From Pseudomonas fluorescens (GTDB taxonomy: Bacteria > Pseudomonadota > Gammaproteobacteria > Pseudomonadales > Pseudomonadaceae): a stretch of 64,000 nucleotides of DNA. Made by a program: the position numbers and the translations under genes. The notes under the pieces are model-generated. The model worked only from the letters and a program-made list of their open reading frames with translations. It was not told the origin of the DNA and did not search any database. The stretch lies in contig NZ_LACH01000041.1 of NCBI RefSeq assembly GCF_000968015.1, positions 1 through 64,000 on the forward strand, written 5' to 3'. The number at the start of each line of letters is the position of its first letter. The stretch's first letter is position 1. Of this stretch, positions 43,378-52,338 are shown one piece after another.

Positions 43378-43713
43378 ATGAAGTCTGTCGCCCTGCCCCT
43401 CATTGCCCTGCTCGCGTTCGCCGGCTACACCGTTTCGGTGATGCTTCAGGCCGAACAGTCATTGATCGACTTCGGCCTCAGCCTGATGTCGCGCCCCGAC
43501 ACGGCGCAGGTGGTGATTGATTTGTACCTGCTGGCGACGCTAGCAGGCATCTGGATGTATACGGACGCGCGCAAGCGGGGGCAGTCGGGATGGTCGGTGG
43601 CTCCCTACCTTTTGATCACCGCTATTTTCGTCTCCATCGGGCCGCTGTTGTACCTCGTGGTCCGTGGCCTGCAGGATCGGAGAAAGTCTGGTCAGGCACC
43701 TCAAGAGGTCTGA
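43378..43713 (+). CDS. Small membrane protein, DUF2834-like
   Basis: 111 aa with three hydrophobic segments (about 3-22, 41-60 and 73-95) and a cytoplasmic basic tail (RGLQDRRKSGQ). The pattern YLLATLAGIWMYTDARKRG followed by IGPLLYLVVRG is like DUF2834 proteins. ATG 43378 has AAGGAAGGAAACC upstream. It is divergent from the attenuator promoter. After its stop, 43714-43855 holds only degenerate REP-like bits. Function unknown. Confidence 0.72.
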   Translation: MKSVALPLIALLAFAGYTVSVMLQAEQSLIDFGLSLMSRPDTAQVVIDLYLLATLAGIWMYTDARKRGQSGWSVAPYLLITAIFVSIGPLLYLVVRGLQDRRKSGQAPQEV

Positions 43714-43855
43714 TCCAGGAGTTGTTGTACCGTTGAGATTGCCTGCTCGCGAAGGCAATCCGACAGCCGCCAAAGCTACTTCGCCAACCGCCTGAGCCCG
43801 AGCACCATCACTCCAGCTCCCATTAGCAGGCTTCGCCAGTTGCTACAGGTGTCGG

Positions 43856-45007
43856 CTACTTCAGTCCGATCTTGTACAACGCCCCGTCATCCTCATCGGT
43901 CAGCACATATAAATACCCGTCCGGGCCTTGCCGCACATCGCGAATGCGCTTGTTGAGTTCGCCCAGCAATCGCTCTTCGTGAACGACCTTGTCGCCGTCG
44001 AACTGCAAGCGGATCAACTCCTGGCTCACTAACGCGCCGATAAACACGTTGTGCTGCCAGGCCTTGAAGCGGTCAGCATCGTAGAACGCCATGCCGCTGA
44101 GGCCGGGGGACTTTTCCCAGACATGGTGCGGGGCGACGGTGCCTTCGGCGGTCTTGCCCTTGGCTTCCGGAATCGGCTGGCCGGAATAGTTGATGCCATG
44201 GGTTGCCATCGGCCAGCCGTAGTTCTTGCCACGCTCGATGATGTTGATTTCATCGCCACCCTGAGGGCCGTGTTCGTTTTCCCATAGAGTGCCGGTCCAG
44301 GGATTGAGCGCCGCGCCTTGCGGATTGCGCTGGCCGTAGGACCAGATTTCCGGGCGTACGCCGGCCTGACCGACAAAGGGGTTGTCATCCGGCACCTTGC
44401 CGTCCGGGTAGATCCGCACGACCTTGCCTTGCAGCTTGTCGAGGTCTTGGGCGGTCGGCCGGTCATTGTTCTCGCCAAGGGTGATGAACAGATAGCCGTC
44501 GCGATCGAATACCAGGCGCGAGCCAAAGTGGTTACCGAGCGAAAGCTTGGGCTCCTGGCGAAAGATCACTTTGAAATCCTTGATGGCTGTCAGGTCGTCA
44601 GACAGACGTCCGCGACCAACCGCCGTCCCGGCCTTGTCGCCCTCACCGCCACCTTCGGCATAAGACAAGTAGACCGTGCGGTCCTGCTTGAAGTCGGGCG
44701 ACAACGCTACATCCAGCAAGCCGCCCTGCCCCTTGGCCCAAACCTTTGGCACACCACTGAGCGGAGCGGAAAGTTTACCGTCGGCGCTGACGACCCGCAG
44801 GTTGCCGGGCCGTTCGGTCACCAGCATCCCTTGGCGATCGGGAAGAAACGCCAAGGCCCAGGGATGTTCGAGCCCCTGGGTCATTGTCGTCACCTCAAGG
44901 GTGCCCTGTTCGCTTTTAAAATTCTGGGTTGGCGCTGCGAAAACGGGCGCCGTGACGGTGATCAGTGCGCTGGCACACAGTGTGGCCTGAAGGGTTTTAC
45001 GCAACAT
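43856..45007 (-). CDS. PQQ-dependent aldose sugar dehydrogenase (YliI-like)
   Basis: 383 aa. Signal peptide (about 1-24, ending VFA), then a six-bladed beta-propeller of the soluble glucose/sorbosone dehydrogenase family: GLEHPWALAFLPDR, GGLLDVALSPDF, SLGNHFGSRLVFDRDG, YGQRNPQGAALNPWTG, ENEHGPQGGDEIN and RIRDVRQGPDGYLYVLTDE. The His of GNHFGS and Arg/Asn of QRNPQG are at PQQ- and calcium-site positions of the family. It should oxidise aldoses in the periplasm with PQQ. It is followed upstream on the same strand by a short secreted protein gene 51 bases away. Confidence 0.9.
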   Translation of the reverse strand: MLRKTLQATLCASALITVTAPVFAAPTQNFKSEQGTLEVTTMTQGLEHPWALAFLPDRQGMLVTERPGNLRVVSADGKLSAPLSGVPKVWAKGQGGLLDVALSPDFKQDRTVYLSYAEGGGEGDKAGTAVGRGRLSDDLTAIKDFKVIFRQEPKLSLGNHFGSRLVFDRDGYLFITLGENNDRPTAQDLDKLQGKVVRIYPDGKVPDDNPFVGQAGVRPEIWSYGQRNPQGAALNPWTGTLWENEHGPQGGDEINIIERGKNYGWPMATHGINYSGQPIPEAKGKTAEGTVAPHHVWEKSPGLSGMAFYDADRFKAWQHNVFIGALVSQELIRLQFDGDKVVHEERLLGELNKRIRDVRQGPDGYLYVLTDEDDGALYKIGLK

Positions 45008-45058
45008 GGACGATTCCTTTTGTCGTTCGAATGGCTGGCAAGAACGCTGTCGTGCCGT

Positions 45059-45415
45059 TCAACGGTTGCTGGTGTCTGCGTCTCGATGAGGCGGATTGGG
45101 AATGAATTTCGGTGGAGTGACGGAAGGCGAGCGATCCTGGGGATAGCGGTTGCCGATGCCACCGTTATCAAGCGTCGGTGGCCGCGGCACGGGCACTGTG
45201 TTTGGGCCACGGATGGCCGGCGCGCTGGGTTGCGTGCCTTGCATGCTGTTGGGGTTGGCCCGGCGAATCGGGCTGTTGTAAGGATTGCTGGTGTGGCCCG
45301 TCGGGCTCTGGGCCAACAGCAATGAAGAAGGTAGCGACGCAGTATCAGCCTGGGCCAGATGGCTCAGCACGCCACTCAACGCCAACGCGGTGCAGCCGAG
45401 CACAAATCTGTTCAT
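45059..45415 (-). CDS. Small secreted proline-rich protein
   Basis: 118 aa. Signal peptide ending LAQA, then a low-complexity body rich in P, N, S and R (PYNSPIRRANPNSMQG, VPVPRPPTLDNGG, PPKFIPNPPHRD). No domain is recognised and it is probably disordered. The ribosome site GAGG is 6 bases before ATG 45415. It may share a transcript with the downstream PQQ dehydrogenase. Function unknown. Confidence 0.65.
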   Translation of the reverse strand: MNRFVLGCTALALSGVLSHLAQADTASLPSSLLLAQSPTGHTSNPYNSPIRRANPNSMQGTQPSAPAIRGPNTVPVPRPPTLDNGGIGNRYPQDRSPSVTPPKFIPNPPHRDADTSNR

Positions 45416-45618
45416 GGGGAGCCTCGCGACATCAGCGTGGATAGGAACTTCGATATCACGCTACGCCCGGGGTTCGGATTTGTTAACTAAAACCTCCTTC
45501 ACAAGATGTAACACGAGTTGACGCGACCGCCGATACGCCCGCAGGACCGGGCCGCAGCCCGCTGAAACTTTTGCACAGCGTCACAGGTCACCTGAACATC
45601 ACTCGCGAGAAGACGACC

Positions 45619-46467
45619 ATGGCACGGGCAATCTGGAAAGGCGCGATCAGTTTCGGTCTGGTGCATATCCCTGTGGCGCTGGTCTCGGCGACGTCCTCGC
45701 AAGGAGTGGATTTCGACTGGCTCGACAGCCGCAGCATGGACCCGGTGGGCTACAAGCGCGTCAATAAGGTCACCGGCAAGGAAGTGACCAAGGAACACAT
45801 CGTTAAAGGTGTGCAGTATGAAAAGGGTCGGTATGTGGTCCTCAGTGAAGAGGAAATCAAGTCGGCGCACCCGCTGTCCACTCAGACCATCGACATCTTT
45901 TCCTTTGTCGACAGCGACCAGATTCCCCTGCAAAACATCGATACGCCCTACTACCTCGCGCCGGATAAACGCGGTGGCAAGGTCTATGCGCTGTTACGCG
46001 AAACGCTAAGCAAGACCAATAAAGTCGCCCTCGCTCATGTTGTGCTGCACACGCGTCAGCACCTCGCCGCGCTGATGCCGCTGGAATCGGCAATGGTATT
46101 GGTGATGCTGCGCTGGCCCGCCGAAGTGCGAAGTCTGGATACGCTGGAGTTGGGCAGTGAAGTGACCAAACCGGAACTGGCCAAGGGCGAACTCGAGATG
46201 GCCAAGCGTCTGGTTCAGGACATGAGCGCCGACTGGAAACCAGACGACTATCGCGACAGTTTTGAAGACAAGATCATGGCGCTGGTCGAGAAGAAGGCTA
46301 ATGAAGGCAAGATTGAGGATGTCGAGACGGCGACGGGTGAAGAGGAACGGAAAACCGCGGATGTTATTGATTTGACCGAACTGCTTAAACGCAGTCTTGG
46401 GGGCAAGAGTGCGGGTAAAACGAAACCCGCCGCAAACAAAAAAGCCACGAAGACTTCTCGTGGCTGA
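45619..46467 (+). CDS. ku: Ku, DNA end-binding protein for non-homologous end joining
   Basis: 282 aa, a bacterial Ku: MARAIWKGAISFGLVHIPVAL at the start, the core beta-barrel ring with YVVLSEEEIKSAHPLSTQTI and YYLAPDKRGGKVYALLRETL, and a lysine-rich C-terminal tail (KSAGKTKPAANKKATKTSRG) that binds DNA and recruits LigD. The homodimer threads onto broken ends. LigD is not in this window. ATG 45619 has a modest GAGAAG upstream. The last codons of the gene form the terminator hairpin used by lpxO on the other strand. Confidence 0.95.
   Translation: MARAIWKGAISFGLVHIPVALVSATSSQGVDFDWLDSRSMDPVGYKRVNKVTGKEVTKEHIVKGVQYEKGRYVVLSEEEIKSAHPLSTQTIDIFSFVDSDQIPLQNIDTPYYLAPDKRGGKVYALLRETLSKTNKVALAHVVLHTRQHLAALMPLESAMVLVMLRWPAEVRSLDTLELGSEVTKPELAKGELEMAKRLVQDMSADWKPDDYRDSFEDKIMALVEKKANEGKIEDVETATGEEERKTADVIDLTELLKRSLGGKSAGKTKPAANKKATKTSRG
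46437..46465 (-). terminator. lpxO terminator embedded in the 3' end of ku
   Basis: On the minus strand AGCCACGA-GAAGTCT-TCGTGGCT runs into TTTTTT, a good intrinsic terminator for the leftward lpxO transcript. The stem is made from the final codons of ku (GCC ACG AAG ACT TCT CGT GGC). Confidence 0.7.
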
Positions 46468-46496
46468 TTGATAAATTTGCGGTGAATGTTATGGCC

Positions 46497-46565
46497 CCAT
46501 CGCGAGCAAGCTCGCTCCCACAGGGGATCGCGGTTAACTGTGGGAGCGAGCTTGCTCGCGATGGC
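46497..46565. repeat. REP palindrome between ku and lpxO
   Basis: CCATCGCGAGCAAGCTCGCT... (46497-46522) is inverted at 46539-46565. Same class as at 53 and 22538, in the gap between two convergent genes. Confidence 0.9.
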
Positions 46566-46587
46566 TTTATCTGCCGCGACACTACAT

Positions 46588-47487
46588 TCAGATCAGCACG
46601 AGAATCGCCAGCAAACCACCAAAAATCGCCCACTTCTCCAGGTAATAGAGCTTGCGATTACGCTTCTTCAGCGCTTTGCCGCGAAGGCGGATCTTGTAGA
46701 TTTTGGCGAACAAGCGGTTGATAGCACCGGTCTTGTCACTCGCATCGTTCGGTGCGCCCGCCGCCGACATCACGTTACGGCTGAACCAGCCATTGAACGC
46801 CGCCGCCCAGCGGTACTTCATCGGCCGCTCAACGTCGCAGAACAGAATGATGCGGTTCTGTTGGGTGGTGTTTTCGGCGTAATGAATGAAGGTCTCGTCG
46901 AACATGACCGCTTCACCGTCGCGCCAATGGTAGTTCTCACCATCGACGTTGATGTAGCAACCAGCATCGTTCGGCGTTTCCAGGCCCAGGTGATAGCGGT
47001 AGGAACCGGCATACGGATCGCGGTGACGGACCAGTTTGGAACCCGCTGGCAACTCGGCGAACATCGCAGCCTTGATCGAGCCGATGCTTTGCACCAGTTC
47101 GGTGGTGCGCGGGCAGAGTTTCATGGCCGAAGGATGGCTGTCGCCGTACCACTTCAGGTAAAAACGTTTCCAGCCAGTCTTGAAAAACGAGTTGAAGCCG
47201 ACGTCGTCGTATTGATTCGAGCGCTTGATCTCCCCGGCCCTGAGCAGGTTCTGGCCCTCGGCGCGAATTTCTTCCCAGTGGTCTTGCAGCGGACTCAGAT
47301 CAGGGAAATCGGCTGGATTGAGATAAGGCTTGTTGGGGATTTTCGAGAACAGATAAAGGAAGCAGTTAATCGGCGCCAGAAATGTCGAATGGTCGCTCAG
47401 TTGGCGGCCGAGCTTGTGACGCACACGTCCGCGCAAGTGAACATACGCAATGGAAACAACGTAAATAGCGGCAATGATCAATTTCAC
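46588..47487 (-). CDS. lpxO: LpxO, lipid A 2-hydroxylase
   Basis: 299 aa, an Fe(II)/2-oxoglutarate dioxygenase of the aspartyl/asparaginyl hydroxylase family that hydroxylates a secondary acyl chain of lipid A at the inner face of the inner membrane. There is an N-terminal membrane anchor (about 1-18) and a C-terminal one (about 280-299). The metal motif is HRDPYAGSYRYHLGL (HxD), and the distal His lies in FIHYAENTTQQNRIILFCDV. The length fits LpxO (about 300). Its terminator lies in the end of ku. The 497 bases upstream separate it from the divergent ybiT gene. Confidence 0.93.
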   Translation of the reverse strand: MKLIIAAIYVVSIAYVHLRGRVRHKLGRQLSDHSTFLAPINCFLYLFSKIPNKPYLNPADFPDLSPLQDHWEEIRAEGQNLLRAGEIKRSNQYDDVGFNSFFKTGWKRFYLKWYGDSHPSAMKLCPRTTELVQSIGSIKAAMFAELPAGSKLVRHRDPYAGSYRYHLGLETPNDAGCYINVDGENYHWRDGEAVMFDETFIHYAENTTQQNRIILFCDVERPMKYRWAAAFNGWFSRNVMSAAGAPNDASDKTGAINRLFAKIYKIRLRGKALKKRNRKLYYLEKWAIFGGLLAILVLI

Positions 47488-47984
47488 AAAAAATCGTCAC
47501 ACGTCAGAAGTGAACATACTGCGCCCCTTGCCGGCCAATCGGCCCAAGGGTCTTGTGCAGCGTCTGAATATGAAACAACGGTCCCGAAGGACGCGTCCTT
47601 GAGCCTATGCCGCCTGTCGGCATCAGGTGATAGATGGCATTTTAGCCGCAGTTTGTAACCAATAGTTAACCTTCAGATGTGAAAATCTGTCCACTGATGC
47701 TGCCAAAGTGGCCGTGCGGCCTTAACGCCCTATCGTTTAAAGAGCCAGACCAGTACAATCGCCGCCAAACATTACGCGCCCCCCTTGGTTGATGACGGGA
47801 ATGAACCCCGTCTCAGCGCACTTCGACTCGGGCCAAGCGCTCCATATGCTGCTGTCCACTTATTGCCAGATGGACCTTCCGCTTCTGACCGGGATGCATT
47901 TCCTGTGGTTCGAAAACCGGAAACGGGTACTGAATCGGTACTGCCGCAACCCTAGCTACTCTGAATGCTTCGCAGGAAAAACCT
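47488..47984. other. Intergenic region, about 500 bases
   Basis: This lies between divergent lpxO and the ABC-F gene. Small palindromes are present (AAGGACGCGTCCTT at 47588-47601; ATGCCG/CGGCAT at 47607-47623). A 70-codon frame at 47789 has no family resemblance and is not called. Promoters for both flanking genes must be here. Confidence 0.5.
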
Positions 47985-49574
47985 TTGATCTCTACAGCTA
48001 ACATCACGATGCAGTTCGGCGCCAAGCCGCTATTCGAAAACGTTTCGGTCAAATTCGCCGCGGGCAACCGCTACGGCCTGATCGGCGCCAACGGTTGCGG
48101 CAAGTCGACTTTCATGAAAATCCTCGGCGGCGACCTCGAGCCGTCCGGCGGCCAGGTCATGCTCGAGCCGAACGTGCGTCTGGGTAAATTGCGCCAGGAC
48201 CAGTTCGCGTACGAAGAATTCACCGTGATCGATACCGTGATCATGGGTCACGAAGAGCTGTGGAAGGTCAAGGCCGAGCGCGACCGTATCTACTCGCTGC
48301 CGGAAATGACTGAAGAAGACGGCATGGCCGTGGCCGAGCTGGAAACCGAGTTCGCCGAAATGGACGGCTACACTGCCGAATCCCGCGCCGGCGAACTGCT
48401 GCTGGGCCTGGGTATCGGCATCGAGCAGCATTTCGGCCCGATGAGCGAAGTGTCCCCGGGCTGGAAACTGCGCGTATTGCTGGCTCAGGCGCTGTTCTCC
48501 GATCCTGAAGTGCTGTTGCTCGACGAACCGACCAACCACCTGGACATCAACACCATCCGCTGGCTGGAAAACATCCTGACCCAGCGCTCCAGCCTGATGA
48601 TCATCATCTCTCACGACCGTCACTTCCTGAACAGCGTGTGCACCCACATGGCTGACCTGGATTACGGCGAGCTGCGCCTGTTCCCGGGCAACTACGACGA
48701 GTACATGACCGTGGCGACCCAGTCCCGCGAGCAACTGCTGTCGGACAACGCCAAGAAGAAAGCGCAGATTTCCGAGCTGCAATCGTTCGTCAGCCGCTTC
48801 TCGGCCAACGCCTCGAAAGCCAAGCAGGCCACTTCCCGCGCGAAGGCGATCGACAAGATCCAACTGGCTGAAGTCAAGCCTTCGAGCCGTGTGAGCCCGT
48901 TCATCCGTTTCGAACAAACCAAGAAGTTGCACCGTCAGGCGGTCATCGTCGAGCGCATGGCCAAAGGCTTCGACGGCAAGACATTGTTCAAAGACTTCAG
49001 CTTCCAGGTTGAAGCCGGGGAGCGCGTGGCAATCATCGGCCCGAACGGTATCGGTAAAACCACCCTGCTGCGCACCCTGGTCAACGAACTGACCCCGGAT
49101 GCCGGTACCGTGAAGTGGACCGACGCCGCGGAACTGGGCTACTACGCCCAGGACCACGCGCACGACTTCGAAGACGACTGCAACCTGTTCGACTGGATGG
49201 GCCAATGGACCCAGGGCGGCGAGCAAATCGTTCGCGGCACCCTCGGCCGGATGTTGTTCTCCAACGATGAGATCCTCAAGTCGGTCAAGGTCATCTCCGG
49301 TGGTGAGCAAGGTCGCATGCTGTTCGGCAAACTGATCCTGCAAAAGCCGAACGTGCTGATCATGGACGAACCAACCAACCACTTGGACATGGAATCCATC
49401 GAGGCGCTGAACCTGGCGCTGGAGAACTATCCGGGCACGCTGATCTTCGTCAGCCACGACCGTGAGTTCGTATCGTCCCTGGCCACCCGCATCATCGAGT
49501 TGAGCCCAAGCGGCGTGATCGACTTCAGCGGCACGTATGACGACTACCTGCGTAGCCAGGGTGTTGTGTTCTAA
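47985..49574 (+). CDS. ybiT: YbiT, ABC-F family ATPase
   Basis: 529 aa with two ABC ATPase domains and no membrane part. Walker A motifs are IGANGCGKST and IGPNGIGKTT; Walker B motifs are VLLLDEPTNHLD and VLIMDEPTNHLD. The signature of the first domain is the YbiT-typical VSPGWKLRVLLAQ and that of the second is ISGGEQGRMLFG. The interdomain linker (about 235-310) includes SFVSRFSANASKAKQATSRAKAIDKI. ABC-F proteins bind the ribosomal E site and relieve stalls; YbiT's own targets are less clear. The start is TTG 47985 with AGGA 8 bases upstream. A strong terminator follows. Confidence 0.95.
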   Translation: MISTANITMQFGAKPLFENVSVKFAAGNRYGLIGANGCGKSTFMKILGGDLEPSGGQVMLEPNVRLGKLRQDQFAYEEFTVIDTVIMGHEELWKVKAERDRIYSLPEMTEEDGMAVAELETEFAEMDGYTAESRAGELLLGLGIGIEQHFGPMSEVSPGWKLRVLLAQALFSDPEVLLLDEPTNHLDINTIRWLENILTQRSSLMIIISHDRHFLNSVCTHMADLDYGELRLFPGNYDEYMTVATQSREQLLSDNAKKKAQISELQSFVSRFSANASKAKQATSRAKAIDKIQLAEVKPSSRVSPFIRFEQTKKLHRQAVIVERMAKGFDGKTLFKDFSFQVEAGERVAIIGPNGIGKTTLLRTLVNELTPDAGTVKWTDAAELGYYAQDHAHDFEDDCNLFDWMGQWTQGGEQIVRGTLGRMLFSNDEILKSVKVISGGEQGRMLFGKLILQKPNVLIMDEPTNHLDMESIEALNLALENYPGTLIFVSHDREFVSSLATRIIELSPSGVIDFSGTYDDYLRSQGVVF

Positions 49575-49590
49575 GCGTTCGCTATAAATG

Positions 49591-49624
49591 AAAAGCCCTG
49601 TCCTGGTGACGGGGCTTTTTTTTT
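49591..49624 (+). terminator. Intrinsic terminator of ybiT
   Basis: AAAAGCCCTGTC-CTGGT-GACGGGGCTTTT with one G-T pair, followed by a run of T residues to 49624, 16 bases after the ybiT stop. Confidence 0.92.
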
Positions 49625-49627
49625 AAG

Positions 49628-49724
49628 ATCACAAGATCGCAGCCTCGTTTCACTCGACAGCTCCTACAGAGAGCGCATTCCAATGTAGGAGCTGTCGAGT
49701 GAAACGAGGCTGCGATCTTGTGAT
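49628..49724. repeat. REP-like palindrome (GTCGAGTGAAACGAGG class), copy 1
   Basis: Arms 49628-49666 and 49686-49724 are perfect inverted copies containing AGCTGTCGAGTGAAACGAGG. A near-identical element is at 51005, so the pair brackets the MFS gene. Confidence 0.92.
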
Positions 49725-49802
49725 TTTCGTTAGCCTGCTTCCTTTTATTTCATGACCGCGCCATGATGCAGTTCTCCTACCGCCGCCCGCGAACGAGTCC
49801 TC

Positions 49803-50990
49803 ATGTCTGCGCAGCAACTGCCCCCACAAAGCTCCGTGGCGATCACTCTGCAGATCGTCTCCATCGTCTTTTATACCTTTATTGCCTTCCTCTGCATCGG
49901 CCTGCCCATTGCGGTGTTGCCGGGGTATGTCCACGAACAGCTGGGTTTCAGCGCGATCATCGCGGGGCTGACCATCGGCTCGCAATACCTGGCCACCTTG
50001 CTCAGCCGCCCGATGGCCGGGCGCATGTCGGACAACATCGGTACCAAACGAGCGATTGTTTACGGCTTATCGGGGATTGTGTTGAGCGGCGTGCTGACGC
50101 TGATCTCAACGCTGCTGCAAAGCTTTCCGTTGCTGAGCCTGGTGATCCTGATCGCTGGCCGCTTGTTGCTGGGCGTTGCCCAAGGCTTGATCGGGGTCGG
50201 CACCATCAGTTGGTGCATGGGTCAGGTGGGCGCTGAACATACCGCGCGCTCGATCTCCTGGAACGGCATCGCCTCCTACGGCGCCATCGCCATTGGTGCG
50301 CCGCTGGGCGTGGTGATGGTCGGCGAGCTGGGGTTCACCAGTCTTGGGATCGCGCTGTCGGTGCTGGCGCTGGCGGCGCTGTTGCTAATCCGAAACAAAC
50401 CCTCGGTGCCGGTGATTCGCGGCGAGCGCCTGCCGTTCTGGGCGGTGTTCGGGCGTATTGCGCCGTTCGGCGCGAGCCTGAGCCTCGCCTCCATTGGCTA
50501 CGGCACCTTGACCACCTTTATTACCCTGTATTACGTCAGCCGTGGCTGGACCGGCGCAGCTTATTGCCTGACGGTGTTCGGTGTGTGTTTCATTCTGGCT
50601 CGACTGTTGTTCATCTCCAGCATCAGCCGTTTCGGTGGATTCACTTCGGCCATTGCCTGTATGTGCATTGAAACGGTGGGCCTGGTGTTGCTGTGGCTCG
50701 CGCCTTCGACTGGTTATGCACTGATCGGCGCAGGCCTGACCGGATTCGGTCTGTCACTGGTGTATCCGGCGCTGGGGGTCGAAGCGATCAAGCAAGTGCC
50801 CAACTCCAGTCGCGGGGCGGGACTGAGTGCTTACGCGGTGTTTTTCGATCTGGCGCTGGCGATTGCCGGGCCGTTGATGGGCGCGGTGGCGTTGAACCTG
50901 GGGTACACGTGGATTTTCTTCAGCGCGGCGCTGTTGTCGGTGACCGGACTCGGTTTGACCCTGTTACTGAAGCGCCGCGCAATGGCCTGA
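49803..50990 (+). CDS. MFS transporter (YhhS/YfcJ-like)
   Basis: 395 aa, twelve predicted spans, the major facilitator fold. The loop 2-3 motif is SRPMAGRMSDNIGTKRAIVYG, followed in span 4 by LIAGRLLLGVAQGLIG. This resembles the YhhS/YfcJ group of probable drug or arabinose-type exporters; the substrate is unknown. It is flanked by two copies of the same REP-like palindrome and has no obvious operon partner. Confidence 0.88.
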   Translation: MSAQQLPPQSSVAITLQIVSIVFYTFIAFLCIGLPIAVLPGYVHEQLGFSAIIAGLTIGSQYLATLLSRPMAGRMSDNIGTKRAIVYGLSGIVLSGVLTLISTLLQSFPLLSLVILIAGRLLLGVAQGLIGVGTISWCMGQVGAEHTARSISWNGIASYGAIAIGAPLGVVMVGELGFTSLGIALSVLALAALLLIRNKPSVPVIRGERLPFWAVFGRIAPFGASLSLASIGYGTLTTFITLYYVSRGWTGAAYCLTVFGVCFILARLLFISSISRFGGFTSAIACMCIETVGLVLLWLAPSTGYALIGAGLTGFGLSLVYPALGVEAIKQVPNSSRGAGLSAYAVFFDLALAIAGPLMGAVALNLGYTWIFFSAALLSVTGLGLTLLLKRRAMA

Positions 50991-51004
50991 TCGGCCGCGA
51001 TCCT

Positions 51005-51107
51005 TGTAGGAGCTGTCGAGTGAAACGAGGCTGCGATCTTTTGATCTTGTTTTTTAAAAAATCAAAGTCAAAAGATCGCAGCCTCGTTTCACTCGACAGC
51101 TCCTACA
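51005..51107. repeat. REP-like palindrome (GTCGAGTGAAACGAGG class), copy 2
   Basis: TGTAGGAGCTGTCGAGTGAA... (51005-51044) is inverted at 51067-51107. It lies between the convergent MFS and hydrolase genes. Confidence 0.92.
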
Positions 51108-51122
51108 GGAATGGTGTGAATT

Positions 51123-52160
51123 TCACTGGTCGGCGGTCTGCATTCCGGCCCGGGTCGGTTTGCCAAGCGCATGAGAGAAGAAACGCCCGGCTTCGGACAC
51201 CATGTTGCGATGGATGTCTTTGCGATCGACGCCATCGGCATCGGTGCACAGTGCCGGCATGGCGAGGATTTGCTCTTCATTGCACGGCGCCAGGAATACA
51301 AAGTGCCCTGCCCCGGCCAGCAACTTGAAGTCCGGTGCAATCGGCAGTTTGCGCGCCAGGGCGGCGGCATTCTTGTCGAACGCCACCAGTTTGTCGCCGT
51401 CGCCACTGTATAGCAGCACCGGCACATGCACGTCGGCCAGGGTATGGCGGCCAAACTTCAGGCTCAGCGGTGCCATGAGCAGCAAGGCGCGAACCCGGGG
51501 ATCAGCCACCGGCTGCAAGTCATCACGGTCGACAATCAATTCACCTTGGGTGTTGCAAGCATCGCGGTCGTCCGGGCGCTCCTGACAATAACGGCGCAGA
51601 CGGTCCAGGTCTGGCGTGGCGCCGGACAGAATCAGCGCTGTCTCCCCACCCGCCGAATAACCGATCACACCGACCTGATCGGCATTGACGAAGGGCGCGA
51701 GCATACGATCGCCCAGCGTCGCGGTAATGGCTTCGGAAATCTGGATGGGCCGACCGTAAAGGTTACTTAAAGTACCGAGGCGGCTGTGGTCTTTGGAGTT
51801 GTCACCGGGATGGATTACCGCCACCACCACAAACCCTTTGCGTGCCAGCGACGTGGCAAGGTCGTGCAAGGCCAGCGGGGTTCCGGTGTTGCCGTGGGAC
51901 AACATCAGCATCGGGAAACGACCGATGGCGACTCGGGTGTCTTCGCCCGCTTCAACCGTGTAGCCCTCGAGGATGCTGGAGTGCTCCTTGTCACTGGAGG
52001 GGTAGAAGGCGATGGCGCGCATCGGCTGCAAGTCCAGAGGGTCGAGAAAGCTCATCTCATGGAAGCCGACGCTCCAGCGAGGCTGCGGCACAGGCGCGGC
52101 GTGCACTGAATTCAGGCTGCTGAGCAGGCAAATCAGTAAAGCTGCACAAAGACGCACCAT
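51123..52160 (-). CDS. Secreted alpha/beta hydrolase (dienelactone-hydrolase-like)
   Basis: 345 aa. Signal peptide ending VHA, then an alpha/beta-hydrolase core: oxyanion region MLSHGNTGTPLALHDLATSLA, nucleophile GYSAGGETAL, a probable acid in LLYSGDGDKLV and a His in AGAGHFVFLAP. It is similar to predicted dienelactone hydrolase and platelet-activating-factor acetylhydrolase-like proteins. The substrate is unknown. ATG 52160 has GGTGGAG 6 bases upstream. Monocistronic by position. Confidence 0.87.
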   Translation of the reverse strand: MVRLCAALLICLLSSLNSVHAAPVPQPRWSVGFHEMSFLDPLDLQPMRAIAFYPSSDKEHSSILEGYTVEAGEDTRVAIGRFPMLMLSHGNTGTPLALHDLATSLARKGFVVVAVIHPGDNSKDHSRLGTLSNLYGRPIQISEAITATLGDRMLAPFVNADQVGVIGYSAGGETALILSGATPDLDRLRRYCQERPDDRDACNTQGELIVDRDDLQPVADPRVRALLLMAPLSLKFGRHTLADVHVPVLLYSGDGDKLVAFDKNAAALARKLPIAPDFKLLAGAGHFVFLAPCNEEQILAMPALCTDADGVDRKDIHRNMVSEAGRFFSHALGKPTRAGMQTADQ

Positions 52161-52338
52161 GGGAGGCTCCACCTGGCTACTGACCGGGGACGTTAACCCT
52201 CGACTGCATAACTCGGGCCACTATTAATGAAAATCTGAAACAGCCAGAAACAAAAAACTCCGTATCTGACACTTGCGTGATCAGAATACAGAGTTTTTTG
52301 GATGTTGCTCGGGCTGTTTGATTTTCTTTACAGAAGCC

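Noticed and set aside
47789..48001. 70-codon open frame before ybiT
   Set aside because: It overlaps the ybiT start and shows no family resemblance or conserved motif.
48030..49457. Minus-strand open frame of 475 codons
   Set aside because: Antisense to ybiT, which is fully recognisable; no domain and no ribosome site.
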